Shown here one piece after another: positions 22,491-34,129 of a DNA stretch of 64,000 nt. The position numbers were made by a program, and so were the translations under genes. The stretch is from the NCBI GenBank assembly GCA_031308135.1, contig JAHLJT010004567.1:132035060-132099059 (forward strand). Direction: 5' to 3'. The stretch's first letter is position 1. Every line of letters starts with the position of its first letter. Source of the stretch: Acheta domesticus (lineage: Eukaryota; Arthropoda; Insecta; Orthoptera; Gryllidae). The notes below the pieces were generated by a model. That model searched no databases. It saw only the letters and a list, made by a program, of their open reading frames with translations, and was not told the origin of the DNA.

Positions 22491-23216
22491 TACCCGACGC
22501 GCCCCTTCCAACCCAAGTGACCTGCTTGCTCCACACATTTCCGTCTCTGTTCTAGTCCCAGCTGTGCCATCCTCGCCTCGTGCGGTGTCTCCTTTTGTTT
22601 CCTCTTTCCTCGTCTCATCATTTTGCCTTTTCTGCGTTAACTCCTCATTAAACTCATTACGTCGTATTCACCATATCCTCTCACTTCTGCTCATATTTCC
22701 CAGTATTGTTTTTTCACATCCATCACCTCCTTTCCACGATATTGTCGCATCTTCCAGTTTGTTTTGTCTTTCCTCGTTTCACCCGACTTTCTCTAAGTGG
22801 TTCAATCTTTTCTCCTCTTTATACTCGTGTGCACCAGTTCCACTCCACCCACACCAACTCACCAGGTTATAACATACGGACTTTCCCGTCCCTGTTCTAT
22901 TCCCATCTGTGCCATTATCGCCTTGTCTCATGTCTGCTTCTTTCATTTTCTTTTACCCCGTCTCATCTGGTTGCTATGTACCCTTTTCTATAAGTTTACT
23001 CTTCTTTCCCCGCTTTGTAAGCATTTCTTTTCTTTCTCCGCCTTTATCCGTTTCCTCTTTTTCTAGAATGTTTTTTTCATATCCCTTCCTGTATTTTCCC
23101 GACCTACCCTACCATCCATTTGTTTCGTCTTTTCCCGAAATACCCGACTTTCCCTACGTGACCCCCATCTTTACTTCTCTTTCTATATACCACTCGGATA
23201 TCTCCATTTTCTCTGC
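22491..23216. other. pyrimidine-rich intergenic sequence outside the inverted repeat
   Basis: T/C-rich on the plus strand, giving several overlapping Ser/Phe/Leu-rich frames in different phases with no shared motif. The same compositional style continues into the inverted-repeat arm, so the arm boundary at 23217 is set only by the second gap, not by a change in sequence here. Confidence 0.5.
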
Positions 23217-23629
23217 ATCAACTATTCGTTTCTAAAATTGTTTTCCCTTTCATTCCCGAGTATTCTTGATAATCCCCCATCATTCTACGACTTTCCTCAC
23301 TTCTACCTTCCTTCAACTCACTTCGTTTATCCCTACATTCGTTACATTCTTAGCTTTTCCTTATTTTTTTCTACATTTTCTCATTTTACTCGCATTCCCC
23401 CTCTTTTATTAAACAATCTCTACCTTGCTTCGCTTTCCTCCACCATTTCCCGCACTCCTCTACAATTTTGAGATATTCCCTGCCTCTTTTTAACATTTTC
23501 CTCCACCTCTTCTCGCCTCATTCCGTCTAAGCCTGTTCTCGTCTTTCCTTGACCCTCACACACACAACTCGTTTTTCCTGACTCGCCGCCTCACCCGCGT
23601 GCCGTCTCCTCACGCTCCTGACCTTGCTC

Positions 23630-23682
23630 CACTCCACACACACAGACATACACACACACATACACACACACACACACTGGCT
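23630..23682. repeat. (CA)n microsatellite, left arm
   Basis: A CACACA run interrupted by GACATA and TACA. The mirrored copy is at about 54928-54978. Confidence 0.9.
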
Positions 23683-25137
23683 ACAACCGCCCTCGACCTT
23701 TCGCTGCAGATTTATTCCAATATCACGTCGAGCGCGCGGCTCGCCTACGTATATTGCCAAAGCTAGGTCAATGCGTCCCCGATTTCGGGGCTTGCGGAGC
23801 GTCAGCGTTCAAAGCCGAGTTTTGCTTGCGCCGCTCGCCGCAAAACAAATATTAAAACGAGGAATAATAACAAAACTGGCGCATGCAATAAAGAGCCCCA
23901 AGGGCAGGCGAGCCGCCCAGTGAATTGCGCTCAAAGAGCGTTTACGGCAACCGCGAGTGGAATTACGGCTGGCTCTAATTGAGCCCGTGCTTTGTACACT
24001 TCACACATTCATCCAGTGAAGTGGAATGCTTCAGAAGCACTGAGCAAATACAAACATCAATATTTTTAGAACTCAGAACCATAATGAGGTAGAAAATGTG
24101 AAATGTAGAGTTCTAGTAATGATAGTATGTCATGTGCGAGTAATACGTTTAAAACATGGTTTTTTGGTGCTGCTGCAACATGAGATGGCAATATGAAAGA
24201 GAAAATGTTCCTGTATGCAGTATTAATGTGTATCTGATCTAGGAATATTATTAATGGGCTAAACATTTCATTTGTAGTAAATATAAATTTTGAGAAAATG
24301 GAGCTCAACAAATGAATTGAGATCTTAGAATACGACACCTCAACAGTTATCCCTTCAACTATCTAAGTTTCTGCTATCGTTGTAGGAAGTCGCTAACTAA
24401 ACTTCACTAGTTCTGATAGCCACTTTGAGAATAAGTTATTCGTAACAATAAGATTTGGAAAAGAATATGTCGCTACAAATATTCGAATACGAGGGTATAT
24501 TAGTCTTGACTGTGCCCAGAGAGGGAAGTAACAAACCTTACATTATGTTCATTTGCATGCCATTATCCTACATGGAGAAGAAGCAGAGCGTGGACTAGCC
24601 CCGTCACGAAGTCACCCGACCATTTTAAGGGAAGCCCTTTGGAGGGAAACACCCCTTCTTTGATTTCGCCTTCACCCGTGATAAAAATGAGAATTCCCGG
24701 ACACCACGGCGGAAAGGCATATCTCAGACACATTCTTCGGGTGCCTGTTTAATTTTTTTTACGACGCGAAGAAGCTTTAAATATTGCGAATATTCTAATA
24801 ATTTAGCGAATAACATCTCACATAACTCATCTACATAGGTTTTCGGTTCTTTTGCAGGAAAGGCTGTAACTAAGCGCAACTTCTTCTATATCTTTGAAAA
24901 CAATCCAACAACAAGAATTGAAGAAAATACGTTATAAAATGGAGTGAATGGTAAAGATGATCGGAATGTGATGAACAATACTTCGTTGGCTAATTCTAGA
25001 TACGATTACCTTTTTTAAATTAAACCATTGTTGCTAGTTTGGTGTAAATGTACCAAAGCACCTTGCTGCAATGCACATGCAAGTGTTAATGACTGAAAAT
25101 GGGCTATTATGAAGAGTAATCGCATACAAATTCTTTA

Positions 25138-25203
25138 AACAAGCTCAGACGGTTAGAGTACGTGTGGATTACAAGAGGTCTCGTTCTGAGATTCCGGTGG
25201 GAT
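25138..25203 (+). repeat. tRNA-like relic (SINE head or tRNA pseudogene), left arm
   Basis: GCTCAGACGGTTAGAGTACG resembles a tRNA D-arm / A box. About 30 bp later, CGTTCTGAGATTCCGG resembles a T-arm / B box with one extra base. The stem pairing is too damaged for a working tRNA. The paired arm has it at about 53409-53473. Confidence 0.35.
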
Positions 25204-26146
25204 AAAATATTTTACACTTTGTTACAACATATTTGAAGAAGAACATGTTTTCTAAATACACGAGTACGAGAGAATGCTACGTTACATTAATATTGTGACT
25301 TACAAAACATGGTGGGTTGGAAGGTTGACGCCGAACGTCAAGGAGGTGTACGTGGAGCTGAAACATGCATGGTTGTTGGGGGCGTTGCTATGGTGCGCAC
25401 AGCTTGTTGATAACAATTGAGCAGACACTGGGTGCCGTAAATGGGGGATCGTGTGGCGATTGCTAAGTTGTGTTATGTTGGATGTCCATTGCGCGAGAAA
25501 CTGTAATTAATTAGTTCTTGTGGAACTGTTAATTGGAGGGGCTCGGGCTGTTGAAGAGGAGCGAAGCGGATTGCCCCGGAAGACGTCGCGGAGGCCTGTT
25601 CTGGGAGGTGCCGTTCCTCTGCAACCGGGAGAGCTCTGGTATGGTGGATGTGAACTGAGTAATGGGTCATGAGCAAGTGATACGTTTTGAATAGAAGGTT
25701 AGTAAAGAAAAGATTGTTCTCAGGAAGTAACGAGGGAGGTACTGGATCTCAAATAAATATGTTATCTGTTTCCATAAAATCCCATCGGTTATTATTGTGC
25801 AATCTAGCACGTTAGTTGTGCAGATAGGTAAAGAATTACATTCAGATTTCGCGCTTCTCCGTACGGAGGGTGGATCCAGTGGCAATTTTCCTGATTGCAG
25901 GAGGGTAAATTGTTACTGAGTAGGAACTCACAAATAGGCTGGGCTAGCACGGTAACGGGCTAATTGATATTGGTACCGTTAAGTACTTGAAATTGTTTCC
26001 TGGCGCCCAAATTCTCATGGCAGTTTGTTTGGTAAAACGTTTGTTTTTTTTCAGTTTTTTTAGTTAAAAAACATTACAATATTTTCTCTGTATTATATTT
26101 CAATGGGCAGGTAGTATCCTACCATCTCACATTTCGCAGCTGGTCT

Positions 26147-26485
26147 TTGTGCCTCACTCCAAATTCGGTTTCCAGTCGGAGTCGAAAGGAAGCCGGGCCA
26201 CAACAACGAACGATCGGTGACGGTGGCGTGTTTCTTCTGAGACAAGACAGAGAGCGCGGCGAGCAGAGGGGAAAACGGAGTTTACACGACGCAGAAAAGA
26301 ACGGCTGCGCGCCCAGCGGTGCGGGCGAGATACGAGAACGGAGAAATTTAGTGCGGAGGTCAACTAGCGCTACCAGGGGGGCGACGAACGGTCGAGGAAA
26401 CAGGAGAAAAGGCGTGCGGCCGCTGAAAGGAAGCGAGAAAATAGACCCTGGCACGCGGAAATACGAGATCCTGATAGATCTTTGA
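26147..26485. other. GC-rich patch, left arm
   Basis: A 340-bp GC-richer patch inside AT-rich DNA, open on both strands (112 codons plus, 136 codons minus from 26529). The translations are Arg/Gly- or Pro/Leu/Arg-rich without known motifs. The same frames occur in the other arm at about 52091-52492. I do not support a gene here. Confidence 0.35.
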
Positions 26486-26677
26486 TATATAACCATTACC
26501 TCTTTGAATGCCAATGTTGCACATTTCACCTTCAGGTGGGAACATCTGTCTGACAGGCAGCTGTAGTATCTGTTGTTATCACTGGGTGAGCTATAAGTAC
26601 ATCAAACACCTTCACCCTCCTCAAGTGCTTCACTCCACAAGTGCTCCATAAGTGCTTACAAGCTTCAATTCTTTTGA

Positions 26678-27186
26678 TTGATGATTCCGGGAGCGTCAAC
26701 TTCTAATATCATTAGTTCCGTAAGTGTAGTGCATGTGTTTTGTCTTGGGAGGTGACGGTGAGCTTCCCCTGCTGGGTGAGATTCGGTGCCGGCCTACCCG
26801 GTGTCTACCGGGCTTTTCCCAAACACGTATCCTCCAAAAGCGAGGCACCTCTCCAACCGGGACACGCTGTAAACTCGCGGCTGGTTTCCCGGCGTATGTG
26901 GAAGTGTAGTTCATGTTAGTGTGTGTGTAAGTAAGGGGTGAGGGTAGAACAAGGGCGAGGAAGGGAAGATCGCGAGCGTTCCATGACCTGTTTGTTAGGT
27001 TACTGCTCCAGCGCTCGTCTGGTGTTGATCGGAGAAACCTCGGAATACAATCGATTGAAGCTGCCGGCCGCTAGAATTCTCCGCCAGACAGCGACAGAAC
27101 TCGAGCTAGGTATTTAACTAGTGTCGAAAATCCTGCCATATTTAGGACTCTAACTTAGGACCTCCCACTCAGAGGCACTGCATACC
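26678..27186 (-). mobile_element. 500-bp SINE-like element, copy A
   Basis: On the minus strand it starts with a GCAGTGCCTCTGA block and a decayed B-box-like AGTTAGAGTCC. It then has GAATTCTAGCGGCCGGC, an ACTAACATGAACTACACTTCC block, a CCCGGTTGGAGAGG block, and ends near TTGACGCTCCCGGAATC. The same blocks in the same order occur in copies at 39290-39986, 51420-51937 and 62058-62562. It has no coding capacity. A tRNA-derived head is suggested by the copy at 62058. Confidence 0.75.
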
Positions 27187-27221
27187 ACCTTCATGGATAT
27201 GGTATGCAGTGCCTCTGAGTG
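27166..27221. repeat. perfect 22-bp stem hairpin at SINE head, left arm
   Basis: Positions 27166-27187 and 27200-27221 are exact reverse complements (22 bp, including GAGGCACTGCATACC), separated by 12 nt. The stem includes the SINE head motif GCAGTGCCTCTGA, so it looks like a head-to-head duplication of the element's first bases. The other arm carries it at 51387-51441, with the outer end of the stem changed. Confidence 0.9.
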
Positions 27222-29852
27222 TCATCTCAGCTGGGGTGTGCAACCTTTTAATGTAAACGATTATTTTTTGAAACTAGTGATACCTCAGAGGTAGATCTCA
27301 CAATTGTTGGTTTTGAAGTTTGATTTTCATGCGAATGTTCCTAATGAACGATATAATATCTGCTTCTCGGTAAGATATTCCTAATGTATACATACACATA
27401 CACTAAATGTATACATACACATACGTCCAATAATTTATTATGGTTCAAAATTATTCACAAACGAAGAAAAATTATCTTACATGCAAATTTCGTGTTTTTG
27501 TTATTTTCAATGAAATTTCCGGACTTTTTATTCAACTTCTTCGTACATGTAATTGAAATACTTTTATGTCAAGGGTTTTACGGATTTTCAAGTTAATTAC
27601 TTAAAGAGGTAGAATTTGGTTACCTATGAGATTTGGTCTGACAATGGTTACGTCAAAAGATAAGAAAAATGTATTGCAGTACTTTCCATTGTATTTTTAT
27701 TATAGTAAAATTGTAACACATTTTTCATAAAGAGTTTTTGATAAGAACATGTAGGAAAAAAAGCTAGAAATTTATTGAACTAAGACTAAAAGATAAGTCA
27801 CTGATGCTTAATGGTAATGTCTGTTTCTGAGACAGATATTCCAGATGAATGGAAACAAATCGTGTTCACACAAGAGTATTAAGCTACGAAAAGACTTTGC
27901 AAAAGGGCTGGGACTGTTAGAAAATACCACTGTTACAAATAACTCATGCTAGCCATGCTGCTGGATTGTTTTCCGTATTTACTGCTACTACTGTGACCCG
28001 CGCCATTGAAAATAAACAAGGACCCCTTCGTCAGTTCTTTTTAATAATCCTTTTGTTGTGTAACCCAGAACACAATAATTCTCATGCAATGGATTCCGCA
28101 ATGTCAATGAAAATGTCAGATTTGCTTATTAAAAACAAGTATGAATACATTCCAATCCTAACAAAACGTGACATGTTTTTACAACCAACACAATAATCAT
28201 TTTCACAGTTTCAATCCGTAACAAAAAGAATCTATTTTTGCGTAGAATGTATGGCAAATGCAAAAAAAAGCTACACACGCTGCGTGCGTATTTTTCAACT
28301 TGCTGCACTTTGTGAAAGCGTCTGTCCACACAAGAACGGCGCAACTCTGTGTGCAGTACAGAAAGAGTTTCCTCCACAGCGGCGCGCCGTGGGTGGTGGC
28401 AAATGAATGCAACAGAAAGCGCGCGCGCTCTGGCGGAGAGAGCGAGAAACACCCCGCCCACATCCCGCGTATGTGCAGCACGCCACACGCCTTTTTGCCG
28501 GGCTGAGATTCACTGCGCGCTCTCGTTTCCATGCACTAGTGTCACTCTTGCTCTACAGATCTGTTCACAATCCCGAATGTTATTTTTTGTGCGATTGCCG
28601 TGCAAGGTATAACATTCTTTCCTTGAATTTTTGCTTGATTAAAAAATGGGTTTAGTTAGAACTTACGGTTCTCTATACTCCTACGGTAGTATCTATATCT
28701 GATATTTTGTATTCTGACTTGGTTGTTAATACAGTGAGTGTTTAGAAGAAAAAGTGTGGGCCATGATAATGAAGCATATTGCTACTTCATGCAGGTAAAT
28801 TAATTCAGTATATTGTAGCCTACTCGGCAGCACCTCGCACTTTATGCTCAGGTTTCCATACGGTACCAGAAAAAGTTTTGATTTTGCGTCTGGCGTTGAA
28901 AATGGACATATCCAAATTTTCAGCACAATCTCAACCCTGCAAACTGACTGAACTTTATCAATTGGACAGCAAAGTATTAAATGCAGTGTTACCATATGTT
29001 TTGAGACTGTTTTCTTCTAAAGCAGACCTCAGTTTCTTGAGAAGAATAAATATACCAAATAGATAAATCTTCCGTATGAGAATGAGATGTTGCACTCATT
29101 TCCAACAAAAAATTGAGATAAAAGGTGTTGCTGTGTGAAAGGTATTTGAAAAAAAACAATATGAAGACTTTTCGAAAATTTATATTAATATTTATTTATT
29201 AATATCAAGTTTCAAAGTGTGGGCAATAATGTCACAGATCATGATCTTTGGTACATCCATCTTAAGCTCTAAAATTATGTGAGATTATCAGCTTGCAACT
29301 CCTCAACAGTTTGAAGATTATTTTAATTGCTAAATGGAACACGTCAAAGAGTACGAAAACTACATCATCAATTAATAAGGAAGCAACACAGACAATTCCA
29401 CATTATTCTCCGAATGAAAAGGGATTCCAAAGCGAGTAAGAATGTAAAACTCTTGTAACTTCAACAAGCAGTAGGTATTGTGTTTCCTTTTGCTTCCCTC
29501 GTTTTTTAGTCATGCTATTGTTCGCCTACAGAAAACAAAGAAACTTGACGTTACCAGAAGCGAAATTCGAAAGAAAAAATTTCCCTAATGCGAAACTCGA
29601 TTTTGTGCGAAGAATTATTTCTCGCGAGTGATTATTCGGCCGACCAACAAAATGGAGAGTGGTATGCACGTCGAAGTACTGCTTAAAAGTACAGAAAAGC
29701 TTTCTCCGGAGTTGAATTCTTTCTGTCTCTCTTTTCGTACTCTCACCATTTCCATTTCCACTGCAGAACTCCACTCAGTGGTTAGAGACTTGCAGAAAAC
29801 AGGCAGAATTGAGGAATTTTAACTGCCCAAATTTCGACTCAAATATTTATAA

Positions 29853-31309
29853 TGCGATGTGTCGGGGACCATCGCAGTCCTCCACCCTTGCGTCACGCCA
29901 AATTACCGGACGGCAGGAAAGAACTACGCGCCCCCGAATTAGATATGCCCAGCCGCTCAAGCCCCCCATAAACTTTCAACTATCAATTATACCCTTTTAC
30001 TGACAATACCGCGATGCGTCGGGTGACCATCGCACCCTCTCACCCCCGCGTCACGCCAAATTACCGGAAGTTGGAAAGGGCCACGCGTCCACCGCGACCC
30101 GATTTAGTTCCGCCCAACGGCCCAAGTTCTCCAGAAGCCCCTAACAATAAATCTTACCCTTTGTCCAACAATACTGGATGATCGACAGCCGGAACAACCA
30201 TTTTAGCGACTTGGCGATCGCACCCGGCTCAATAATCCTCTAAAAGCCTATAAAATCATCACATGCCAAAGCAGAAGGGACACGTGCGCGCTCCTCCGGC
30301 CTAACAATGCCGGCCAATGAACAACCAGAAGGCACCGTTGATGAAATAGAAGGTTCGAGAAGTTCAAATCCGACCAATAAAATCACTAGGCAGGAAGCAC
30401 GTGAGCACTTTGAGATTTTTTCGAGAAAACGAAAGGGACAGACGGGCGAGCGAGGCCAGAGAGAGAGGACGGGCGACAGACGCTAGAGAGGACGGTCGTG
30501 CAGGAGAAGTCGTATGGAGATAAAAACCAACAAGTAAAGTTTTGAGTAGATTAACAGTGGTAGTTAAGAAAACCACCGAATATTAGTCAGTTAATGAAAC
30601 CTGCGGTAGAAAGGGAACAGCAGCAGTGGGTAAGGCACACACTGAGCCGACCACTGCGAAACTTGCCCGGTCTTCACGGAATTAATTCCGAATAGCCAAA
30701 GTTTGGCTTCGAGCGTCATACGCGGTCCAGGTGTCGTGTGACGGCCTGAGACGCGCGCGAGCATCACGTCGCCACTGCCCGGTCATCCACCGCCGACGTC
30801 CCGTGCGCCGGAGTCATCACCCCGGAGGCAATCGGAGGCCAACCTTGCAACGTTCCGGCGTCGCCTCCTGAGGGTCCGACTACACTTCTCCGTCGCTCGG
30901 CGAGCAATCCAGTCGCGGTGACATTACCATCTAACATCACAGATTGTAAGTTGTCATCACCATCATTCATTAATCGGCTACTAAAGTGACAATAACCCAG
31001 CATCAACCTGAACAGTTTCTCTTCGTTTAATTTTTTGAATAAATTAGTCCCCGCCATTTGGTCGGGTGAACCAATTAATACCATAGCAAAGTGTTATTAT
31101 TCTAAATCTTAAGAAACCACCAAATGCAACCCTTCGACCCAGGGCGCTCACCCCTGAGACGCTCAACGCCGGCGACATTAAGCAGGTAAGTGGGCATGCG
31201 CTTGGCGCCCTTTTTAAATAAATTCAGCGCGTGTCCCCTCCTGCGACTTGGGACGACTGTCACACCATAAGTGTGTCGGCGCCTCCATTTTGTGAGTAGT
31301 TCCATCACA
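29853..31309 (+). repeat. Gypsy-type 5' LTR (single copy visible)
   Basis: It opens TGCGATGTGTCGGGGACC and ends ATCACA, giving TG...CA ends. The left border is supported independently because homology with the other arm stops at base 29852. Two internal blocks beginning GCGATG at 29854 and 30011 are related (shared GTCACGCCAAATTACCGG), an internal duplication with 157-bp offset. The 3' LTR is in or beyond the gap, so the right border rests on the CA end and the adjacent PBS-like motif. Confidence 0.7.
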
Positions 31310-31735
31310 TAAATTGGACGCCCAACGTGGTTGTTTTTTATACGAATAATTGAGCTTGTGTAGACTCAGATCATAAATTGGACGCCCAACGTGGTTGTTT
31401 TTATACGAATAATTGAGCTTGTGTAGACTCAGATCATAAATTGGACGCCCAACGTGGTTGTTTTTATACGAATAATTGAGCTTGTGTAGACTCAGATCAT
31501 AAATTGGACGCCCAACGTGGTTGTTTTTATACGAATAATTGAGCTTGTGTAGACTCAGATCATAAATTGACACCCAACTTGTTTTCTATTCACGAATAAT
31601 TGAACTTGTGTAGCGGGCATCTCATAAATTGGTCGCCCAACTTCGTTTGTTTTTTCACGTATAATTCAGCTTGTGAAGCGTGCAGAGCATAAATTGACAC
31701 ACAACGTGGTTTTTAACTAGTATTTTACTTTGTGT
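31310..31735 (+). repeat. 63-bp tandem array with PBS-like motif in every unit
   Basis: Units start at TTGG near 31314, 31378, 31441, 31504, 31567, 31629 and 31694. The first four are near-identical; the last three are diverged. Each begins with a version of TTGGACGCCCAACGTGG, which resembles the tRNA-Lys primer binding signal TGGCGCCCAACGTGG with one extra base. The first, at 31315-31333, lies five bases after the LTR, where a PBS belongs. The minus-strand frame of repeated 21-residue units across it (31214-31573) is an artefact of the 63-bp period. Confidence 0.85.
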
Positions 31736-32360
31736 TACTCGCACCTGTGTTTTTCTTATTGAACTCACTAATTCTTTCTTATCCATTTTCCGTTTACGCT
31801 TGCTCAATTATTGCCCAACTGAAGATTGCATTTGGTTTTAATGTGTGTTTCTTTTGATTTTGTATTTTATGTGGTTTTCAATCACTTTGCTTGCGTGTGA
31901 GACTTATATTTGATATTGAACTTCCGGTAATTTTTACATATTTTGTATCAGTGAATGCTCAGAGTATTACAGTGATTCTCATAACTTAGAAGCCCAAAGT
32001 GTATTTATAAGAACATTTCACTCTCTTTTCAGACGCATTATTTCATTTTATTGTTATTTTCTTTTTACAATTTCTTAATGCGTCATATAGTGTTTAAGTG
32101 TGGTTAATTGAACTCTATTTTATTTTTTTTTCCTTTTTCATTATACGTGCTATTTCCGTCACGTAACAAATTATATGTTTACTTAATAGTGTTTACTTTC
32201 TATTTGAAATTTTATGTTTATTTCTCAGTGTTATCCTCTAACATTTCATTGTGTGTGTTTTGTACTTTTCTTTTTATTGTGTTTGATTGTGTACTCATGT
32301 GTAACGCGCTGTAGGCGTCATTATCGTACTTACGTCACTTCGAGGATTGCTCGCTCCACG

Positions 32361-34037
32361 ATGGCTGAAAATAATCCCATTCAAAACCCCGAGGTTTCTG
32401 ACCCCGCTCCCGCAAACGCCGACGCGCCTGCCGAGCTCACGCCCCCAGCTGTTCTCGCCCCTACTGTCGGGGTTTATTTAGAGCAGGTACTCGAGACGAG
32501 TACCGCCGAGGCCGGACCTACCCTCGCCGCGGCCGCTCCGACGCCACCCTCAGACCAAATGTCTCAATTTTTCAGCACTCTTATCGCAAAATTTGACGAA
32601 CAGCGTCAAGAATTTTGTCAATTTCGATCACAATTTGACGAACAGCGTCAAGAATTAAATTCTAAATTTCAGGATTTGAATTCCAGGTTTGATTCGAAAT
32701 TTTGTGCCCTTGATAGTAGATTAGACGAACACCTCACTATTTCACCCTTTTTCAAAGTGAGGTGTCTCAACAACTAAATTCGGTTAATTCAAAGGTCGAT
32801 AAACAGAGCACTAAAATCGCCTCTCTCGCCTCTGCTGTTGAAAATAATTCTACGCAAATTTCTGACATCAACGAACATTTAACAGGCCAACTAAAGAAAT
32901 GCGAATCGCTCCAGTCTGAAACAGTTCAACAAATGACAGAATTTAAAGACAGCATAAACAAGGATATTGCAACCGTTTCAGAAAAGCAATTAAATTGGGA
33001 CATTGGGCTCGTGATAAATTTAAAGACAATGAATCTGAAATTTCCAACTTGAAAGGCGAGGTGACTAAGAAACTAAAAGGGGTTGACAATAAGATTGAAG
33101 GACTTCACGACTCCCTGAACAATAAAATTGAAACAGCAAAATTAGTTATCCAGGCACAGGCGAAATGGAACGGAAAGAAATCGAAGTCAAAATAGACGAA
33201 CTAGAAATTAAAGTAGCGGAAAAGACTATTTCAGCTTTCCCGGTTAATGCTATGCCACTGTCAATTCCTCCAAATTTAAAATTCTCTGGTAATCGCGGTG
33301 AACAGCCCATTACGTTCTTACGTAATGTTGAAAATTATTTTGCTTTAGCGAGACACATTCCTGAATCTTCTAAACCGAAGGTTATAGCCCAAATGTTGTT
33401 GACCATGCCCAAGAATGGTTCCAAACATTGTTACCAGTTCCGGCTGATTTTCAGGATTTTCGTTCCAAATTATTAATCGTTTTTGGGATAGAAACACCCA
33501 ATACAATTTTAAAATGGATTTGGCTAAAGGTAGATGGACCAGAATGGTAACATGTCTATGCGGGATTATGCAGTGTCTCGCATTGCCCAACTTAAACAAT
33601 GCGAACCTACTCCCCCTGACGACGAAATTATGTGGCTATTAACTCGTCATTATCCATATGTCATTCAAAACCTCCTTAAAACTAGTTTTGTAAAAGATCT
33701 TGAGCAATTTCAGATCTTATTGGGCGATTTCGACCAAACGAATGTGCAATTCGCTTCTTATCAAAATCAGAGTCAAAACTCTTCACGCCCACGTAATGGC
33801 AATAATAATAATAATCAGAATCGAGGATTTCCCCCACGCCATTCGCAAGGTCAAGAGCGTCCTTTTAACCACGGCCCTTCGCCGCACTTTCCCCCCGCCC
33901 CCTCCCCCCCGGCGCCGACCAGTTTTCCGCCTCCCTTCAATGTCGGTCAAGGCCAAACCGCGCCCCTCCTCGCGCCGCCTTCGACAGCCCCAGGTCAACC
34001 ACCACAGAGGCCGTTAAACCGCTCAGGTCCGGAATAA
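32361..34037 (+). pseudogene. gag: Gypsy-type Gag, several frameshifts
   Basis: An ATG at 32361 opens an Ala/Pro-rich N-terminus followed by heptad-like segments with repeated FDEQRQE and LNSRFDSK phrases, a likely coiled coil. More coiled-coil sequence follows in two other frames (32762-33052, 32995-33195). A retrotransposon-Gag-like segment (LKFSGNRGEQPITFLRN) is at about 33276-33330. The C-terminus is Asn/Pro-rich and ends at the TAA at 34035. I saw no CCHC knuckle. At least three frame changes occur; one lies at a short inverted repeat (CACCTCACT 32730-32738, AGTGAGGTG 32756-32764). Confidence 0.75.
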
Positions 34038-34129
34038 ATGGGAACACAGTTCTGGACCATATTTGTAATTCAAATGTTGCGGTTCCATCTTTACTCTATG
34101 TGTAATGGATGACTTACTAGACATTACTG

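Larger units (their letters stand above)
23217..29852 (+). repeat. inverted repeat, left arm (6.6 kb), contig A
   Basis: The whole segment reappears in reverse complement at 48739-55392 with only scattered substitutions and short indels, clearly above 95% identity by eye. Paired bases sum to about 78591 at the inner end and 78609 at the outer end, a net indel difference of about 18 bp. The match ends at 29852, exactly where an LTR begins, and cannot be followed beyond 23217 because the partner runs into N. Identity holds across all frames, so shared open frames in the two arms are not evidence of coding. See the findings for the misplaced-haplotig interpretation. Confidence 0.95.

Noticed and set aside
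22564..23471. Chain of Phe/Ser/Leu-rich plus-strand frames
   Set aside because: Pyrimidine-rich DNA opens all frames. Neighbouring frames overlap in different phases and share no motif.
23527..29774. Identical small proteins predicted in both inverted-repeat arms, suggesting conserved genes
   Set aside because: Nucleotide identity covers the whole arm, coding or not. Some frames change length through indels between arms, which argues against selection on protein.
30350..30380. T-arm-like GTTCGAGAAGTTCAAATCC suggesting a tRNA
   Set aside because: There is no matching A box or cloverleaf around it. It lies inside the Gypsy LTR.
31214..31573. Minus-strand protein with four 21-residue repeats (HVGRPIYDLSLHKLNYSY type)
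   Set aside because: It is antisense to the 63-bp leader repeats of the Gypsy-type element. The in-frame period is a coincidence of 63 being divisible by three.
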